This document shows, in pieces, positions 30,732 to 40,263 of a DNA stretch of 64,000 bases (its first letter is position 1; every line of letters starts with the position of its first letter). The notes under the pieces were generated by a model. The model made no database searches and was not told where the DNA came from. It saw nothing but the letters and a program-made list of their open reading frames with translations. The DNA is from Pseudophaeobacter sp. EL27 (GTDB lineage Bacteria; Pseudomonadota; Alphaproteobacteria; Rhodobacterales; Rhodobacteraceae): positions 310,001 through 374,000 of the forward strand of contig NZ_OMPQ01000013.1 of the NCBI RefSeq assembly GCF_900313025.1. The letters run 5' to 3'. The position numbers and the translations under genes were made by a program.

Positions 30732-31217
30732 TTATTTGTTTACGCGGGCGCGGCTGCTGATCTCAACCACCCGGAATTTCTGCCATACTAATAGCGCATC
30801 TTGATATCTGCAGATCACCTCTGGAGGCAAAGTTTCTATGGCCATCTCAGAGCACTCAGGCTTCTCTATGAGCATGGGAAAAAGCCCTGGTCTTCCGGGA
30901 AAGTGATTTTGGCTTTCGGCCGCCTCTGGGTGCTCTGAGCGAATTCGAAAACTGTCCTCTTCCAGCCAAAGTGTCACCTCCGACAGGCAGGCACCCTCTC
31001 CTGTGTTACCTATACTGAGGCTGCAAAGTGTCCTTGCTGTGGAGACACAGCGCATACTCATCGGGACCTGCATCGCAACATCAGGAATGAGGTCCGAACA
31101 GGTCGAGAGAAACGCTGGAGTGTCAAACGGGATTCCATCGGTCTGCTCCGCCTCTCCCCTGATCGGGGACAGACCTACGGCGATCAAAGCCAAGCCAATC
31201 TTTAGTGCCTGTCTCAC
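30732..31217 (-). CDS. Secreted Cys-rich protein of unknown function in liu operon
   Basis: 161 residues with an N-terminal signal ([20 protein letters not shown]). The mature part has six cysteines (in STCSDL, MRCVST, TLCSL, GACLS, PECSEM and VICRY), which could make three disulfides in the periplasm. The GTG start overlaps the stop of the acyl-CoA synthetase gene (GTGA) and mccB starts 10 bp later, so it is built into the operon. No domain is recognised. An exported protein among cytosolic catabolic enzymes is unexpected. Confidence 0.72.
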   Translation of the reverse strand: MRQALKIGLALIAVGLSPIRGEAEQTDGIPFDTPAFLSTCSDLIPDVAMQVPMSMRCVSTARTLCSLSIGNTGEGACLSEVTLWLEEDSFRIRSEHPEAAESQNHFPGRPGLFPMLIEKPECSEMAIETLPPEVICRYQDALLVWQKFRVVEISSRARVNK

Positions 31218-32743
31218 CGATTGCCCTCCTCAATGGCCCGAGCTTTCAGATCCTTGCGAATGACCTTGCCGGTGACTGTCATCGGAAGGGCCTCCAGGAA
31301 TTCCACCTCTCGGGGGTAGGAGTAATGCGCCAGCCTGTCTTTGACATAGGTCTGTAGCGCTTTGGCAGTAACCTCGGCCTTGGGTTTCAACACCACATAG
31401 GCCTTGACGATCTCGGTGCGCATCTCGTCTGGCTTACCGACAACGCCAACCGTCGCCACGCTGGGGTGGGTCATCAGGCAGTCTTCGATCTCGGCGGGGC
31501 CGATGCGATAGCCCGCCGAAGTAATCACGTCATCCTCGCGGCCGACAAAACGAAGGAAGTCGCCCTCCCAGATACCGCGGTCGCCGGTGACCAGCCAGTC
31601 GCCGCAGAATTTGGCAGCAGTCTCTTCGGGACGGTTCCAATATTCCAGCATCATCGAGGCCGAGCCGCGTCGCACCGCAACATCGCCCTCTGCGCTGGTG
31701 GGATTGCCCTCGGCGTCAATCACCGCCAACTCATGGCCTGGTACCGGCTTGCCGATACATCCCGGTTGCGGCGGGTAATCCCCTCCGCAAGATGAAGCCA
31801 CCATATTGCATTCTGTCTGGCCGTAGAACTCGTTGATGGTCACGCCAAAATGCGCCTGGCCCCAAGCGAGCATCTCCGCGCCCAGGGGCTCTCCGCCAGA
31901 GGCAACCGAGCGCAGACCGTCGAGCCCCTGCCCCGCCGCTTTCAACATGCGCAGGGCTGTGGGGGGAAAGAACACATTGCGCACACCGCTGCGCTCTACC
32001 AGATCGGCGCAGGCCTCGGGGGTGAACTTATCCAGTCGCGCCGCCACAACCGGCACGCCCAGCGCCAATCCCGGCATAAGCACGTCAAACAGCCCGCCAA
32101 TCCACGCCCAGTCGGCAGGGGTCCACAGGCAGTCCCCCGGCTGACCCAGATGATCATGGCTGATGGCCACGCCGGGCAAATGCCCCGTCAGCACCCGATG
32201 CGCATGCAGCGCCCCCTTGGGGCTGCCAGTGGTGCCAGAGGTATAGATCAAGACCGCTGGCGTCTCGGCTGCGGTATCTGCAAATGCTACGGGTTCACCT
32301 TCAAGGCTCACCTGATCCACCAAGACCTCCTCGGCGAGATCCCCCAGCAGGTCTACGCCTTCGGGATCGGTCAGCACCAAGCAGACCCCTGCATCGCCTG
32401 CCCGCGAGGCCAGGGCGTCGCGTTTGAACAGCTTGAACAGCGGAACAGAGATAGCGCCCAGCTTCCAGATGGCCAAATGCGCAGCGGCACACCATGGCGA
32501 TTGGCTCAGCAAGACGCCCACCCGGTCGCCAGCTTTGATACGGGTCATCAGATAGCGCGCCAGCCCATCGACCATCACCGCCAGCTCGCCATGGGTGATG
32601 TCACGCCGCACCGGACCCATCAGATCAATAATCGCCAACCTGTCTGCAGCATGTGCCATGGCCTGTTGCGCCATGTTGATCCGCGCAGGCAGGCGCCATT
32701 CGCCACGGGATGTCAGGCCGGGGACTTGAACTATTTCAGCCAT
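31214..32743 (-). CDS. AMP-forming acyl-CoA synthetase
   Basis: Activates a carboxylic acid to its CoA thioester via an acyl adenylate; 509 residues. The ATP loop YTSGTTGSPKGALH, INEFYGQTECN, YRIGPAEIEDCL and the C-terminal lysine motif TVTGKVIRKDL are all visible. In this cluster a short or branched chain acid (such as isovalerate) or acetoacetate is a reasonable substrate, but this is inference. I chose ATG 32743; an in-frame TTG at 32758 is less likely. Confidence 0.88.
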   Translation of the reverse strand: MAEIVQVPGLTSRGEWRLPARINMAQQAMAHAADRLAIIDLMGPVRRDITHGELAVMVDGLARYLMTRIKAGDRVGVLLSQSPWCAAAHLAIWKLGAISVPLFKLFKRDALASRAGDAGVCLVLTDPEGVDLLGDLAEEVLVDQVSLEGEPVAFADTAAETPAVLIYTSGTTGSPKGALHAHRVLTGHLPGVAISHDHLGQPGDCLWTPADWAWIGGLFDVLMPGLALGVPVVAARLDKFTPEACADLVERSGVRNVFFPPTALRMLKAAGQGLDGLRSVASGGEPLGAEMLAWGQAHFGVTINEFYGQTECNMVASSCGGDYPPQPGCIGKPVPGHELAVIDAEGNPTSAEGDVAVRRGSASMMLEYWNRPEETAAKFCGDWLVTGDRGIWEGDFLRFVGREDDVITSAGYRIGPAEIEDCLMTHPSVATVGVVGKPDEMRTEIVKAYVVLKPKAEVTAKALQTYVKDRLAHYSYPREVEFLEALPMTVTGKVIRKDLKARAIEEGNR

Positions 32744-32816
32744 TGAAACTATTCCCAAATTGCATAGCCGCTATGATGCTTTTCTCTGATTTTCCAAGCG
32801 GTAAGCTCACGCTCTT

Positions 32817-32830
32817 TTGATCCAGATCAG
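32817..32830 (+). promoter_or_regulatory. FNR/Dnr-type box upstream of ompW
   Basis: TTGATCCAGATCAG matches the FNR consensus TTGAT-N4-ATCAA at 9 of 10 fixed positions. It lies 62-75 bp upstream of the ompW ATG, a position compatible with activation under low oxygen. OmpW genes are controlled by FNR-type regulators in several proteobacteria. Confidence 0.6.
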
Positions 32831-32891
32831 TGAGTGTTGGTGTTTTTGGGCGCAGATAGAGCGGGCAAATACAAGAAAAGGGATTCCCCCC

Positions 32892-33494
32892 ATGAAACGC
32901 TCCGCTTCTCTCCTGGCCCTGGCAACAGCTTGTTCTGTTCTGGCCGTTCCCGCCTTTGCGCAATCGCAGGGCGACTGGACCTTTGGTGCTGGTATTATCA
33001 ACGTCAACCCCAAGTCCGATAACGGCACTTTGGCGGGCGGCGCGACCACTCTGACCGACGACACGCAGATTTCTTTGACTGTTGAATACTTCATCCGTGA
33101 CAACATCGGTATCGAACTGCTGGCTGCCACCCCGTTCGAGCATGATATCAACATTGCCGGTGTTGGTGGTGCAACCGCCAAGCAGCTGCCGCCCACCCTG
33201 TCGATCAACTACCACTTCCCCACCAAGGGCAAAATCAAACCCTTCGTTGGTGCCGGTATCAACTACACCACCTTCTTTGAGGAAGCGACTGCGCTGGGTA
33301 ATCTGGAATTGAAAGACAGCTGGGGTTTTGCGCTGCAGGCCGGTGCTGATTGGCAGGTTTCCGACAATGGCGCCCTGCGTTTCAACGTCCGCTACATGGA
33401 CATCGATTCCAAAGCCTACCTTGATGGCGGCTACATCGGCACTGCCGAAATCGATCCGGTCACCATTGGTGTCAGCTACGTCCACAGGTTCTGA
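32892..33494 (+). CDS. ompW: OmpW-family outer membrane protein
   Basis: Eight-stranded outer membrane beta-barrel, 200 residues. It has a signal peptide cleaved after AFA (residue 23), GDWTFGAGIINVNPKSDNG near the N-terminus, and KIKPFVGAGINYTTFF. It ends in a C-terminal aromatic (YVHRF), as expected for BAM-dependent assembly. ATG 32892 is the true start since the signal begins there. It interrupts the minus-strand leucine pathway and has its own FNR-type box and terminator. Confidence 0.93.
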   Translation: MKRSASLLALATACSVLAVPAFAQSQGDWTFGAGIINVNPKSDNGTLAGGATTLTDDTQISLTVEYFIRDNIGIELLAATPFEHDINIAGVGGATAKQLPPTLSINYHFPTKGKIKPFVGAGINYTTFFEEATALGNLELKDSWGFALQAGADWQVSDNGALRFNVRYMDIDSKAYLDGGYIGTAEIDPVTIGVSYVHRF

Positions 33495-33549
33495 TCCTTT
33501 GATCTGACATCTACAGGTGGGCCCAATGGGGCCTACCAACCCGCCTTAC

Positions 33550-33587
33550 AAACCCCCACCTGGCCTCCCTCGGACAGGTGGGGGTTT
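33550..33587. terminator. Bidirectional terminator between ompW and ivd
   Basis: Perfect stem AAACCCCCACCTG / CAGGTGGGGGTTT around a 12-nt loop, between convergent ompW (+) and isovaleryl-CoA dehydrogenase (-). Confidence 0.85.
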
Positions 33588-33596
33588 CTCGTTGGT

Positions 33597-34757
33597 TTAC
33601 ATGGTGCCCATCAGCTCGCGGCCGATCAGCATGCGGCGGATTTCCGAAGTGCCGGCGCCAATTTCCATCAGCTTGGCATCGCGGAAGATCCGGCCCACCG
33701 GGTTGTCGGACAGATAGCCCGCGCCGCCCAGCGCCTGAACCGCCTGATGCGCCTGCACCATGGCCTGCTCGGAAGCATAAAGACAGCAGGCTGCCGCATC
33801 CTGACGGGTAACGGTTCCCTTGTCGCAGGCCTTGGCCACCTCGTAGATATAGGCCCGGGCCGAGTTCATCGCGGTATACATATCGGCAATCTTGCCCTGC
33901 ATCAGTTGGAAATTGCCAATGGGCTGACCAAACTGCTTACGCTCTGCCAGATAGGGCATCATCTCATCCATACAGGCGGCCATGATCCCGGTGCCGATCC
34001 CGGCCAGAACAACGCGCTCATAATCAAGACCAGACATCAGAACCTTGACGCCCCGGCCCTCTTCGCCCAGCACGTTTTCAAAAGGGACTTCACAATCTTC
34101 AAAGATCAGCTCAGCAGTGTTGGAGCCGCGCATGCCCAGCTTGTCGAAATGCGGCGATGTGGAGAAGCCTTTGAAGTCCTTCTCAATGATAAAGGCGGTA
34201 ATACCCTTGGAGCCCGCATCCGGATCGGTTTTGGCGTAGACCACCAGAGTGTCGGCATCAGGACCATTGGTGATCCAGTATTTATTGCCGTTCAGACGAT
34301 AGTGGTCATTGCGCTTTTCCGCCCGCAGCGACATCGACACAACATCGGAACCGGCGCCTGCTTCGGACATTGCCAGCGCGCCAACATTCTGGCCGGACAC
34401 CAGTCCGGGCAGATATTTCTTTTTCTGCTCGTCGCTGGCGTTCAGCTTGATCTGATTGACGCAGAGATTGGAATGGGCGCCATAAGACAGCGACACGGAG
34501 GCAGAGGCCCGCGCCACTTCTTCAACGGCAACCGTATGGGCCAGATAGGACATGCCGGCACCGCCAAACTCTTCCGGAACTGTGATGCCCAGCAGGCCGA
34601 GCTCACCCATTTCCGACCACAGTTCTGGTGGGAATTCGTTTTTCTGGTCGATCTCCTGCGCCATCGGTTTGACGCGATCCTGCGCCCAGCGATGCACCAT
34701 GTCACGCAGTGCATTTACCTCATCCCCAAGATCGAATTGCATGCTTGCATTGAACAT
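33597..34757 (-). CDS. ivd: Isovaleryl-CoA dehydrogenase
   Basis: FAD flavoenzyme oxidising isovaleryl-CoA to 3-methylcrotonyl-CoA, the substrate of MccAB. 386 residues. The catalytic glutamate sits in the IVD-specific position ([12 protein letters not shown]), and the site used in other acyl-CoA dehydrogenases reads [10 protein letters not shown] instead. This is diagnostic of IVD. It probably heads the leucine pathway transcription, with a palindromic operator candidate 38 bp upstream. Confidence 0.95.
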   Translation of the reverse strand: MFNASMQFDLGDEVNALRDMVHRWAQDRVKPMAQEIDQKNEFPPELWSEMGELGLLGITVPEEFGGAGMSYLAHTVAVEEVARASASVSLSYGAHSNLCVNQIKLNASDEQKKKYLPGLVSGQNVGALAMSEAGAGSDVVSMSLRAEKRNDHYRLNGNKYWITNGPDADTLVVYAKTDPDAGSKGITAFIIEKDFKGFSTSPHFDKLGMRGSNTAELIFEDCEVPFENVLGEEGRGVKVLMSGLDYERVVLAGIGTGIMAACMDEMMPYLAERKQFGQPIGNFQLMQGKIADMYTAMNSARAYIYEVAKACDKGTVTRQDAAACCLYASEQAMVQAHQAVQALGGAGYLSDNPVGRIFRDAKLMEIGAGTSEIRRMLIGRELMGTM

Positions 34758-34794
34758 TGCCCGCTCCCTTTATCAAGCTATCCGTCACGTTATC

Positions 34795-34808
34795 TGAACA
34801 CTTGTTCA
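34795..34808 (-). promoter_or_regulatory. Palindrome upstream of ivd (candidate operator)
   Basis: Perfect inverted repeat TGAACA-CT-TGTTCA, 38-51 bp before the ivd start. It is consistent with a dimeric repressor site of TetR type, but no regulator gene is adjacent. The rest of 34758-34997 shows only the terminator of the next gene. Confidence 0.5.
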
Positions 34809-34936
34809 TTTATTAGCCGAAGATCTCGATTCGGGTCAATCCCCTGCACTGCCCCCGGTGAACCACAATCAAACGGATCAAAATATTATCATTCCAAAAC
34901 AATGCAGTGCCCTGACATTAGTTTGAGAATTCCATC

Positions 34937-34970
34937 AAAATAAAAAGGGCCTCCAGTTTGGAAGCCCCGG
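34937..34970 (-). terminator. Terminator after the DegT-family gene
   Basis: On the minus strand GGGGCTTCC / GGAGGCCC (one G-U pair) with an AAACT loop, followed by TTTTTATTTT. Confidence 0.75.
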
Positions 34971-34997
34971 TCACCCTGTGATTTGGCAAGAAATACT

Positions 34998-36191
34998 TCA
35001 GCCCGCCTGATAGACCGCGCCCACCTCGGAGCGAATGATCCGCGCGATCTGGGCGCAGTCCTCCAGGCTGAAGGTCAGGGGCACCCGCATATCGACAATT
35101 GCCGCCAAGATACGATCGCTTTGGGGCAAGTTTTGCGGCTCTGCGTAGCGCCAGCTGTCATAGCGGGAGGTAAAGCCCGCAGGTTCTGCACCGCCAAACC
35201 ATTTGAGCTCGACTCCGCGTTTCGCGCAGCGCGCGATCACCTCGGCGACAGACTCAGGGCTCCACTCAAGCAGCAAAAACTGGATCGACGATCCGACATA
35301 GGTCTCCGCCTCTGGGCGCTGCACAACCGTCAGGCCCGGCGTATCGCGTAGCCCGGCTTCGATTTTCTGGTAGCGCTCATTCCAGCGCCCGACCTGCCGG
35401 CCCAGATCGCGCAGCTGCGGACGCAGGATGGCGGCGCGCAGGTTGTCCATACGGCCGGAAATATTGGGCGTCTCAAACTTCACCCTCTCAAAGACCTCAG
35501 GGGCCGGCGCGGCCAGATGCCTCTCATAGAGCATATAAGACCCCGAGAGCATGATGGCACGAGCGGCAATCTCTGCGTCATCGGTGATCAGCAGACCACC
35601 CTCGCCTGAGTTCACATGTTTATAGGTCTGGCAGGAATAACAGCCCGCAGCCCCCATCCGCCCCGAGGCGATACCGTTCCAGGCCGCCCCCATGGTATGG
35701 GCGCAGTCTTCGATCACGGTAATGCCCGCGCCGTCGCAGATCTGCATCAAGCGGTCCATGTCACACAGATGCCCCCGCATATGGCTGAGCATCAGCACCG
35801 AGGCCTGATCTGCTTTGGAGGCCAGATCCTCCAGATCGATGGTCAATTCTTCGGTGACATCAACAAAGACCGGTGAGGCCCCAACCGCGGCAATAGATCC
35901 TGGCACCGGCGCCAGGGTGAAGGCATTGGTCAGCACCTTGTCGCCGTGCTTGACCCCCACCGCACGCAGCGCCGTGGCCATGGCATAGCCCCCCGAGGCC
36001 ACCGCAAGGCAGTATTTTGCCCCGATCTGTGCGGCAAACTCCTGCTCCAAAAGCGCCGCCTCGCCCAGCTCGCCATCAATGACGTTGTAGCGGTGTAGGC
36101 GCCCGTGGCGCATGACATTCATAGCGGCCTCGATGGCCGCCTCGGAAAGTGCTTCTTGCTGGGTGAAGCTGCCTGTGAATTTCTCGCTCAT
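34998..36191 (-). CDS. DegT/DnrJ/EryC1/StrS-family PLP aminotransferase
   Basis: PLP enzyme of the sugar-aminotransferase fold, 397 residues. The PLP lysine is at about residue 191 in QTYKHVNSGEGG, after the PLP-contacting EDCAHTMGA. I chose ATG 36191 (MSEKFTGSF); an in-frame start at 36245 adds 18 residues without homology. Members usually aminate nucleotide-linked keto sugars, but no sugar-nucleotide genes are near, so the substrate is unknown. Confidence 0.85.
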   Translation of the reverse strand: MSEKFTGSFTQQEALSEAAIEAAMNVMRHGRLHRYNVIDGELGEAALLEQEFAAQIGAKYCLAVASGGYAMATALRAVGVKHGDKVLTNAFTLAPVPGSIAAVGASPVFVDVTEELTIDLEDLASKADQASVLMLSHMRGHLCDMDRLMQICDGAGITVIEDCAHTMGAAWNGIASGRMGAAGCYSCQTYKHVNSGEGGLLITDDAEIAARAIMLSGSYMLYERHLAAPAPEVFERVKFETPNISGRMDNLRAAILRPQLRDLGRQVGRWNERYQKIEAGLRDTPGLTVVQRPEAETYVGSSIQFLLLEWSPESVAEVIARCAKRGVELKWFGGAEPAGFTSRYDSWRYAEPQNLPQSDRILAAIVDMRVPLTFSLEDCAQIARIIRSEVGAVYQAG

Positions 36192-36286
36192 AGGACGTTT
36201 GTGAGCCGCCACCGGGCAGCGGTCAAGGGGGAAGAGCTCAGGCAACCGCCCCCCAAACTACTCCAGCCCATCCACCAGCTGGCGGG

Positions 36287-36949
36287 TCAACCAATCAGAC
36301 GGGTGACGAGGGCTGGCAGATCCTCATAACGATCCAACAGCGCCTCGGGTTTGAGCGCCGCCATATTACCCCCGGCAGGACCAAAGGTGACCAGCACCGA
36401 GGGCACCCCAGCATTGGCAGAGGTATTGCGATCCGTGTCACTGTCGCCAATCAAAATCGTCTTTTCAGGATCTCCTCCGGCCCGGCGCGCCGCTTCAAAC
36501 AGCGGTTCGGGGTCGGGTTTTCGCACCGGCAGGGTATCCGCCCCCACCAGAGAGGCAAAGGCATCCCGCACCCCCAAGGATCGCATCAATTGCTCGGCCA
36601 AGGCCTCGGGCTTGTTGGTGCAGATGCCAACACTGTAACCCGCCACTTTCAGCGCCTCGACCGCATCCATGGCGCCGGGATAGAGAAAGGTGTGATGATC
36701 AATGGCATCGCGGTAGGCCTCCAGCAGCACCGGGTAATAGTCCTCAACCTTCTGCGCCTCAAAGACGCCGGCCCGCTTCAGTCCCGCAGTCAGCATCATC
36801 TTGCCACCACGCAGTGCCGTGGCCGCATCGCCAGGCTGGGTTAGGATATCGCCCAGCCCCATTTGGCGAAAACAGGCATTGGCCGCAGCCAAAAGATCGC
36901 CTGATGTATCCGCCAGTGTTCCATCCAGATCAAAGATAACTGTTCGCAT
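36287..36949 (-). CDS. gph: HAD-family phosphatase, probable phosphoglycolate phosphatase
   Basis: HAD hydrolase of 220 residues: FDLDGTLADTSGDLL (nucleophile Asp), the conserved Lys region VRKPDPEPLF, and IGDSDTDRNTSANAG. This is the Gph type, salvaging 2-phosphoglycolate. ATG 36949 is the start because motif I begins at once; the frame runs open upstream to 37033. Divergent from glmU, with 131 bp between. Confidence 0.82.
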   Translation of the reverse strand: MRTVIFDLDGTLADTSGDLLAAANACFRQMGLGDILTQPGDAATALRGGKMMLTAGLKRAGVFEAQKVEDYYPVLLEAYRDAIDHHTFLYPGAMDAVEALKVAGYSVGICTNKPEALAEQLMRSLGVRDAFASLVGADTLPVRKPDPEPLFEAARRAGGDPEKTILIGDSDTDRNTSANAGVPSVLVTFGPAGGNMAALKPEALLDRYEDLPALVTRLIG

Positions 36950-37080
36950 ATTGCCCCCTTCGGCGTCTTTTCGCCGCCCTTTATTGCAAGCCGCAACCAG
37001 TTTTGATGGCGGATTGGCTTGCACCACTGCCAATTGCGGATAAAACGAAGGCGAAAAAAGTCAAAGAGAAAAAATTCATT

Positions 37081-38436
37081 ATGAGTATAGCCCTTGTCGT
37101 CCTTGCCGCTGGCAAAGGCACCCGTATGAACTCTGACATCCCCAAGGTTCTGCACCCGATTGCTCAGGGCTCTATGCTGGAGCACGCCTTGATTGCGGGC
37201 CGTGCTTTGGATCCCGAACGGGTCGTCGTGGTCGCCGGCCATGAGGCTGAAGCCGTGCGCGCCGCAGTCGCCAAGATCGATGAGAGTGCCGAGGTGGTCC
37301 TGCAGGAAGAACAGCTGGGCACGGCGCATGCGGTTGATCAAGCCCGCGAGGCGTTGCAGGGTTTTAGCGGCGATGTTGTGGTGCTTTACGGTGATACGCC
37401 CTTTGTCAGTGCAGAGACGCTGGAACGCATGGTGGCCGCACGTAGCTCTGCCGATCTGGTGGTGTTGGGCTTTCATACCGCTGACCCCGCACGCTATGGC
37501 CGCCTGGTGATGCAGGGCGACAGCCTGGAGCGCATTGTCGAGTTCAAAGACGCTTCCGAGGAAGAACGCGCCTTGGATTTCTGCAATTCCGGCCTGATGG
37601 CCTGTGATGCGGGTCTGATGTTTGATCTGCTCTCCAAGATCGGCAATGACAACGCCTCTGGCGAATATTACCTCACCGATCTGGTGGAACTGGCCCGGGC
37701 AGCAGGAAACACCGTCACGGCCGTCGCCTGCGATGAAAGCGAAACCCTGGGCGTGAACTCGCGCGCGGATCTCGCTGCCGCAGACGCGGTATTCCAACGC
37801 AAAGCCCGCGCTGATCTTCTGGAGCTGGGCGTTACCCTGATGGCACCAGAGACGGTTTACCTGGCCTTTGACACTGTGATTGGTCGCGACACGGTTGTTG
37901 AACCCAATGTGGTCTTTGGCCCCGGTGTCACCGTGGAAAGCGGTGCTTTGATCCGGGCCTTTTCGCACCTTGAGGGCTGTCATGTCAGCCGCGGTGCCAA
38001 GGTCGGCCCCTATGCCCGCCTGCGTCCCGGTGCAGAGCTGGCAGAAGACACCCATGTCGGCAATTTCGTCGAGATCAAAAACGCCGAGATCGCCGAAGGC
38101 GCCAAGGTCAACCATCTGAGCTATATCGGCGATGCCTCGGTGGGCAAAGCCACTAATATTGGCGCTGGCACCATCACCTGCAACTACGATGGGGTGATGA
38201 AACACCGCACCAAGATTGGGGCCCGCAGTTTTATTGGGTCCAATACCCTGCTGGTGGCGCCTGTGACTCTGGGCCATGAAACCATGACCGCATCGGGCAC
38301 TGTGGTGACCAAAGATGTCAATCATGGTGATCTGGCCATTTCCCGCACCCGGCAGGAAAATAAAGATGGATACGCCGAAAAACTCATGGACATGCTGCGC
38401 GCCAAAAAGGCCCGGCTGACAAAAGGATCTGAGTAA
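37081..38436 (+). CDS. glmU: Bifunctional UDP-N-acetylglucosamine pyrophosphorylase / GlcN-1-P acetyltransferase
   Basis: Makes UDP-GlcNAc for peptidoglycan and LPS. 451 residues: an N-terminal nucleotidyltransferase (LAAGKGTRMNSDIPKVLH) and a C-terminal left-handed beta helix of hexapeptide repeats (GAKVNHLSYIGDASVGKATN, then IGAGTITCNYDG). ATG 37081 chosen by homology; the upstream in-frame ATG at 37003 lies in the divergent promoter region. The stop overlaps the glmS start. Confidence 0.96.
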   Translation: MSIALVVLAAGKGTRMNSDIPKVLHPIAQGSMLEHALIAGRALDPERVVVVAGHEAEAVRAAVAKIDESAEVVLQEEQLGTAHAVDQAREALQGFSGDVVVLYGDTPFVSAETLERMVAARSSADLVVLGFHTADPARYGRLVMQGDSLERIVEFKDASEEERALDFCNSGLMACDAGLMFDLLSKIGNDNASGEYYLTDLVELARAAGNTVTAVACDESETLGVNSRADLAAADAVFQRKARADLLELGVTLMAPETVYLAFDTVIGRDTVVEPNVVFGPGVTVESGALIRAFSHLEGCHVSRGAKVGPYARLRPGAELAEDTHVGNFVEIKNAEIAEGAKVNHLSYIGDASVGKATNIGAGTITCNYDGVMKHRTKIGARSFIGSNTLLVAPVTLGHETMTASGTVVTKDVNHGDLAISRTRQENKDGYAEKLMDMLRAKKARLTKGSE

Positions 38437-40259
38437 TGTGTGGTATTGTTGGCGTTCTGGGCAAGCATGAAGTAGCGCCCACTCTGGTCGAAGCTCTGAA
38501 ACGGCTGGAATATCGTGGCTATGACAGTGCCGGTATTGCCACCGTGAACAACGGTACCTTGGCGCGGCGGCGCGCTTTGGGCAAGCTGGTCAATCTCAGC
38601 GATCTTTTGGTACATGATCCGCTGCCGGGTAAATCCGGCATCGGCCATACCCGCTGGGCCACGCATGGGGTGCCTTCGGTCAGCAATGCCCACCCCCACC
38701 AGGCGGGCGCGGTTGCTGTCGTGCACAACGGCATCATCGAAAACTACCGCGATCTGCGCGCCGAACTGGCCGAATATGGCATCGATTTTCAAACCGAGAC
38801 CGATACCGAAACCATTGCTCTGCTGACCCAACGCTACCTGAGCGAGGGGCTGTCCCCGGTGGAAGCCGCCGACAAGACACTCGACCGGCTGGAAGGCGCC
38901 TTTGCGTTGGCCTTTCTGTTTGACGGCGAAGAAGATCTGCTGATCGCCGCCCGCAAGGGCTCGCCACTGGCAGTGGGCCACGGTGACGGTGAGATGTTTG
39001 TCGGCAGCGATGCCATTGCTCTGGCACCGCTAACCGATCGTGTCACCTATCTGGAAGAGGGCGACCGGGTCTATCTGACACGCAGCACCATGGAGATCCG
39101 TGACATCCAGGGCGCACTGGCCAATCGGGCGATGAAGACCATCCAGATTGACGTCTCGCAGGTCGATAAGGCGGGCCACAAACACTATATGGCCAAAGAA
39201 ATCGCCGAGCAGCCCACGGTGATTGCCGAAGCCATCCGTCATTATCTTCCAGTGGGTGAGGATGCGGTGCATCTGCCCGGCGAAAGCATCGATTTCTCCC
39301 AGATTGAGCGTCTGACCATGGTGGCCTGCGGCACCGCCTTTTACGCCTGCCTCACCGCCAAATACTGGTTTGAACAGATCGCCCGCATCCCGGTTGAGGT
39401 CGATATCGCCTCCGAGTTCCGCTACCGCGAACCGCCCATTCCGGGCAAAACCGCAGCGCTGTTTGTGTCCCAGTCCGGCGAAACCGCCGATACCCTGGCG
39501 GCGCTGCGCTACTGTGAGGGCAAGGCCGACAAGATCCTCTCGGTGGTCAATGTGCCCGAAAGCTCTATCGCGCGGGAAAGCGATCTGGCCTTGCCAATTC
39601 ACGCTGGTGTTGAGATCGGTGTGGCCTCGACCAAGGCCTTTACCTGCCAGCTCAGCGTGCTGTTGATGCTGGCGCTCAAGGCGGCAACGGACCGGGGTGA
39701 AATCTCGCAGGAAGACCTGCAAGCGCATATCTCCGCCCTGCGCGGTCTGCCCAATGTGCTGGCCGCAGGGTTGGAGCAGAACGACAAGATCCGCCAGGCG
39801 GCACAAAAGCTGAGCGAAGCCCGCGACGTTTTGTTCCTGGGCCGTGGCTTGATGTTCCCACTGGCACTGGAAGGCGCGCTCAAACTGAAGGAAATCAGCT
39901 ATATTCATGCCGAAGCCTATGCCTCGGGTGAGCTGAAGCACGGCCCCATCGCGCTGATCGACAAGCAGATGCCGGTGGTGGTCATGGCGCCAAAGGACGG
40001 GCTTTTTGACAAATCGGTCTCTAATATGCAGGAGGTCATGGCGCGCAAGGGCAAGGTGCTGTTGATCTCGGATGAGGCAGGTCTTATGGAGGGCGGCGAC
40101 GGCACCTGGGAAACCATCCAGATGCCACAGGTACACGATAGCCTGACGCCCATCCTTTATGCGCTGCCAGCCCAGATGCTGGCCTATCACACGGCGGTGG
40201 CCAAAGGCACCGATGTGGATCAGCCGCGCAATCTAGCCAAATCCGTTACGGTGGAGTAA
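38436..40259 (+). CDS. glmS: Glutamine--fructose-6-phosphate aminotransferase (isomerizing)
   Basis: First step of hexosamine synthesis, 607 residues. MCGIVGVLG puts the catalytic Cys at position 2 of the glutaminase domain. Two SIS domains follow (e.g. SQSGETADTLAALRYCEGK, EVGVAST-like EIGVASTKAFTCQ) and a C-terminal KSVTVE. It overlaps glmU by one base. I see no glmS ribozyme-like space because the genes abut. Confidence 0.97.
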   Translation: MCGIVGVLGKHEVAPTLVEALKRLEYRGYDSAGIATVNNGTLARRRALGKLVNLSDLLVHDPLPGKSGIGHTRWATHGVPSVSNAHPHQAGAVAVVHNGIIENYRDLRAELAEYGIDFQTETDTETIALLTQRYLSEGLSPVEAADKTLDRLEGAFALAFLFDGEEDLLIAARKGSPLAVGHGDGEMFVGSDAIALAPLTDRVTYLEEGDRVYLTRSTMEIRDIQGALANRAMKTIQIDVSQVDKAGHKHYMAKEIAEQPTVIAEAIRHYLPVGEDAVHLPGESIDFSQIERLTMVACGTAFYACLTAKYWFEQIARIPVEVDIASEFRYREPPIPGKTAALFVSQSGETADTLAALRYCEGKADKILSVVNVPESSIARESDLALPIHAGVEIGVASTKAFTCQLSVLLMLALKAATDRGEISQEDLQAHISALRGLPNVLAAGLEQNDKIRQAAQKLSEARDVLFLGRGLMFPLALEGALKLKEISYIHAEAYASGELKHGPIALIDKQMPVVVMAPKDGLFDKSVSNMQEVMARKGKVLLISDEAGLMEGGDGTWETIQMPQVHDSLTPILYALPAQMLAYHTAVAKGTDVDQPRNLAKSVTVE

Positions 40260-40263
40260 CCTG

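Noticed and set aside
36841-38325. 494-codon minus-strand open frame opposite glmU
   Set aside because: Shadow of glmU; the gph gene in another minus frame explains the true minus-strand coding.
38401-38440. glmS ribozyme or riboswitch upstream of glmS
   Set aside because: glmU and glmS overlap by one base, leaving no room for an RNA element.
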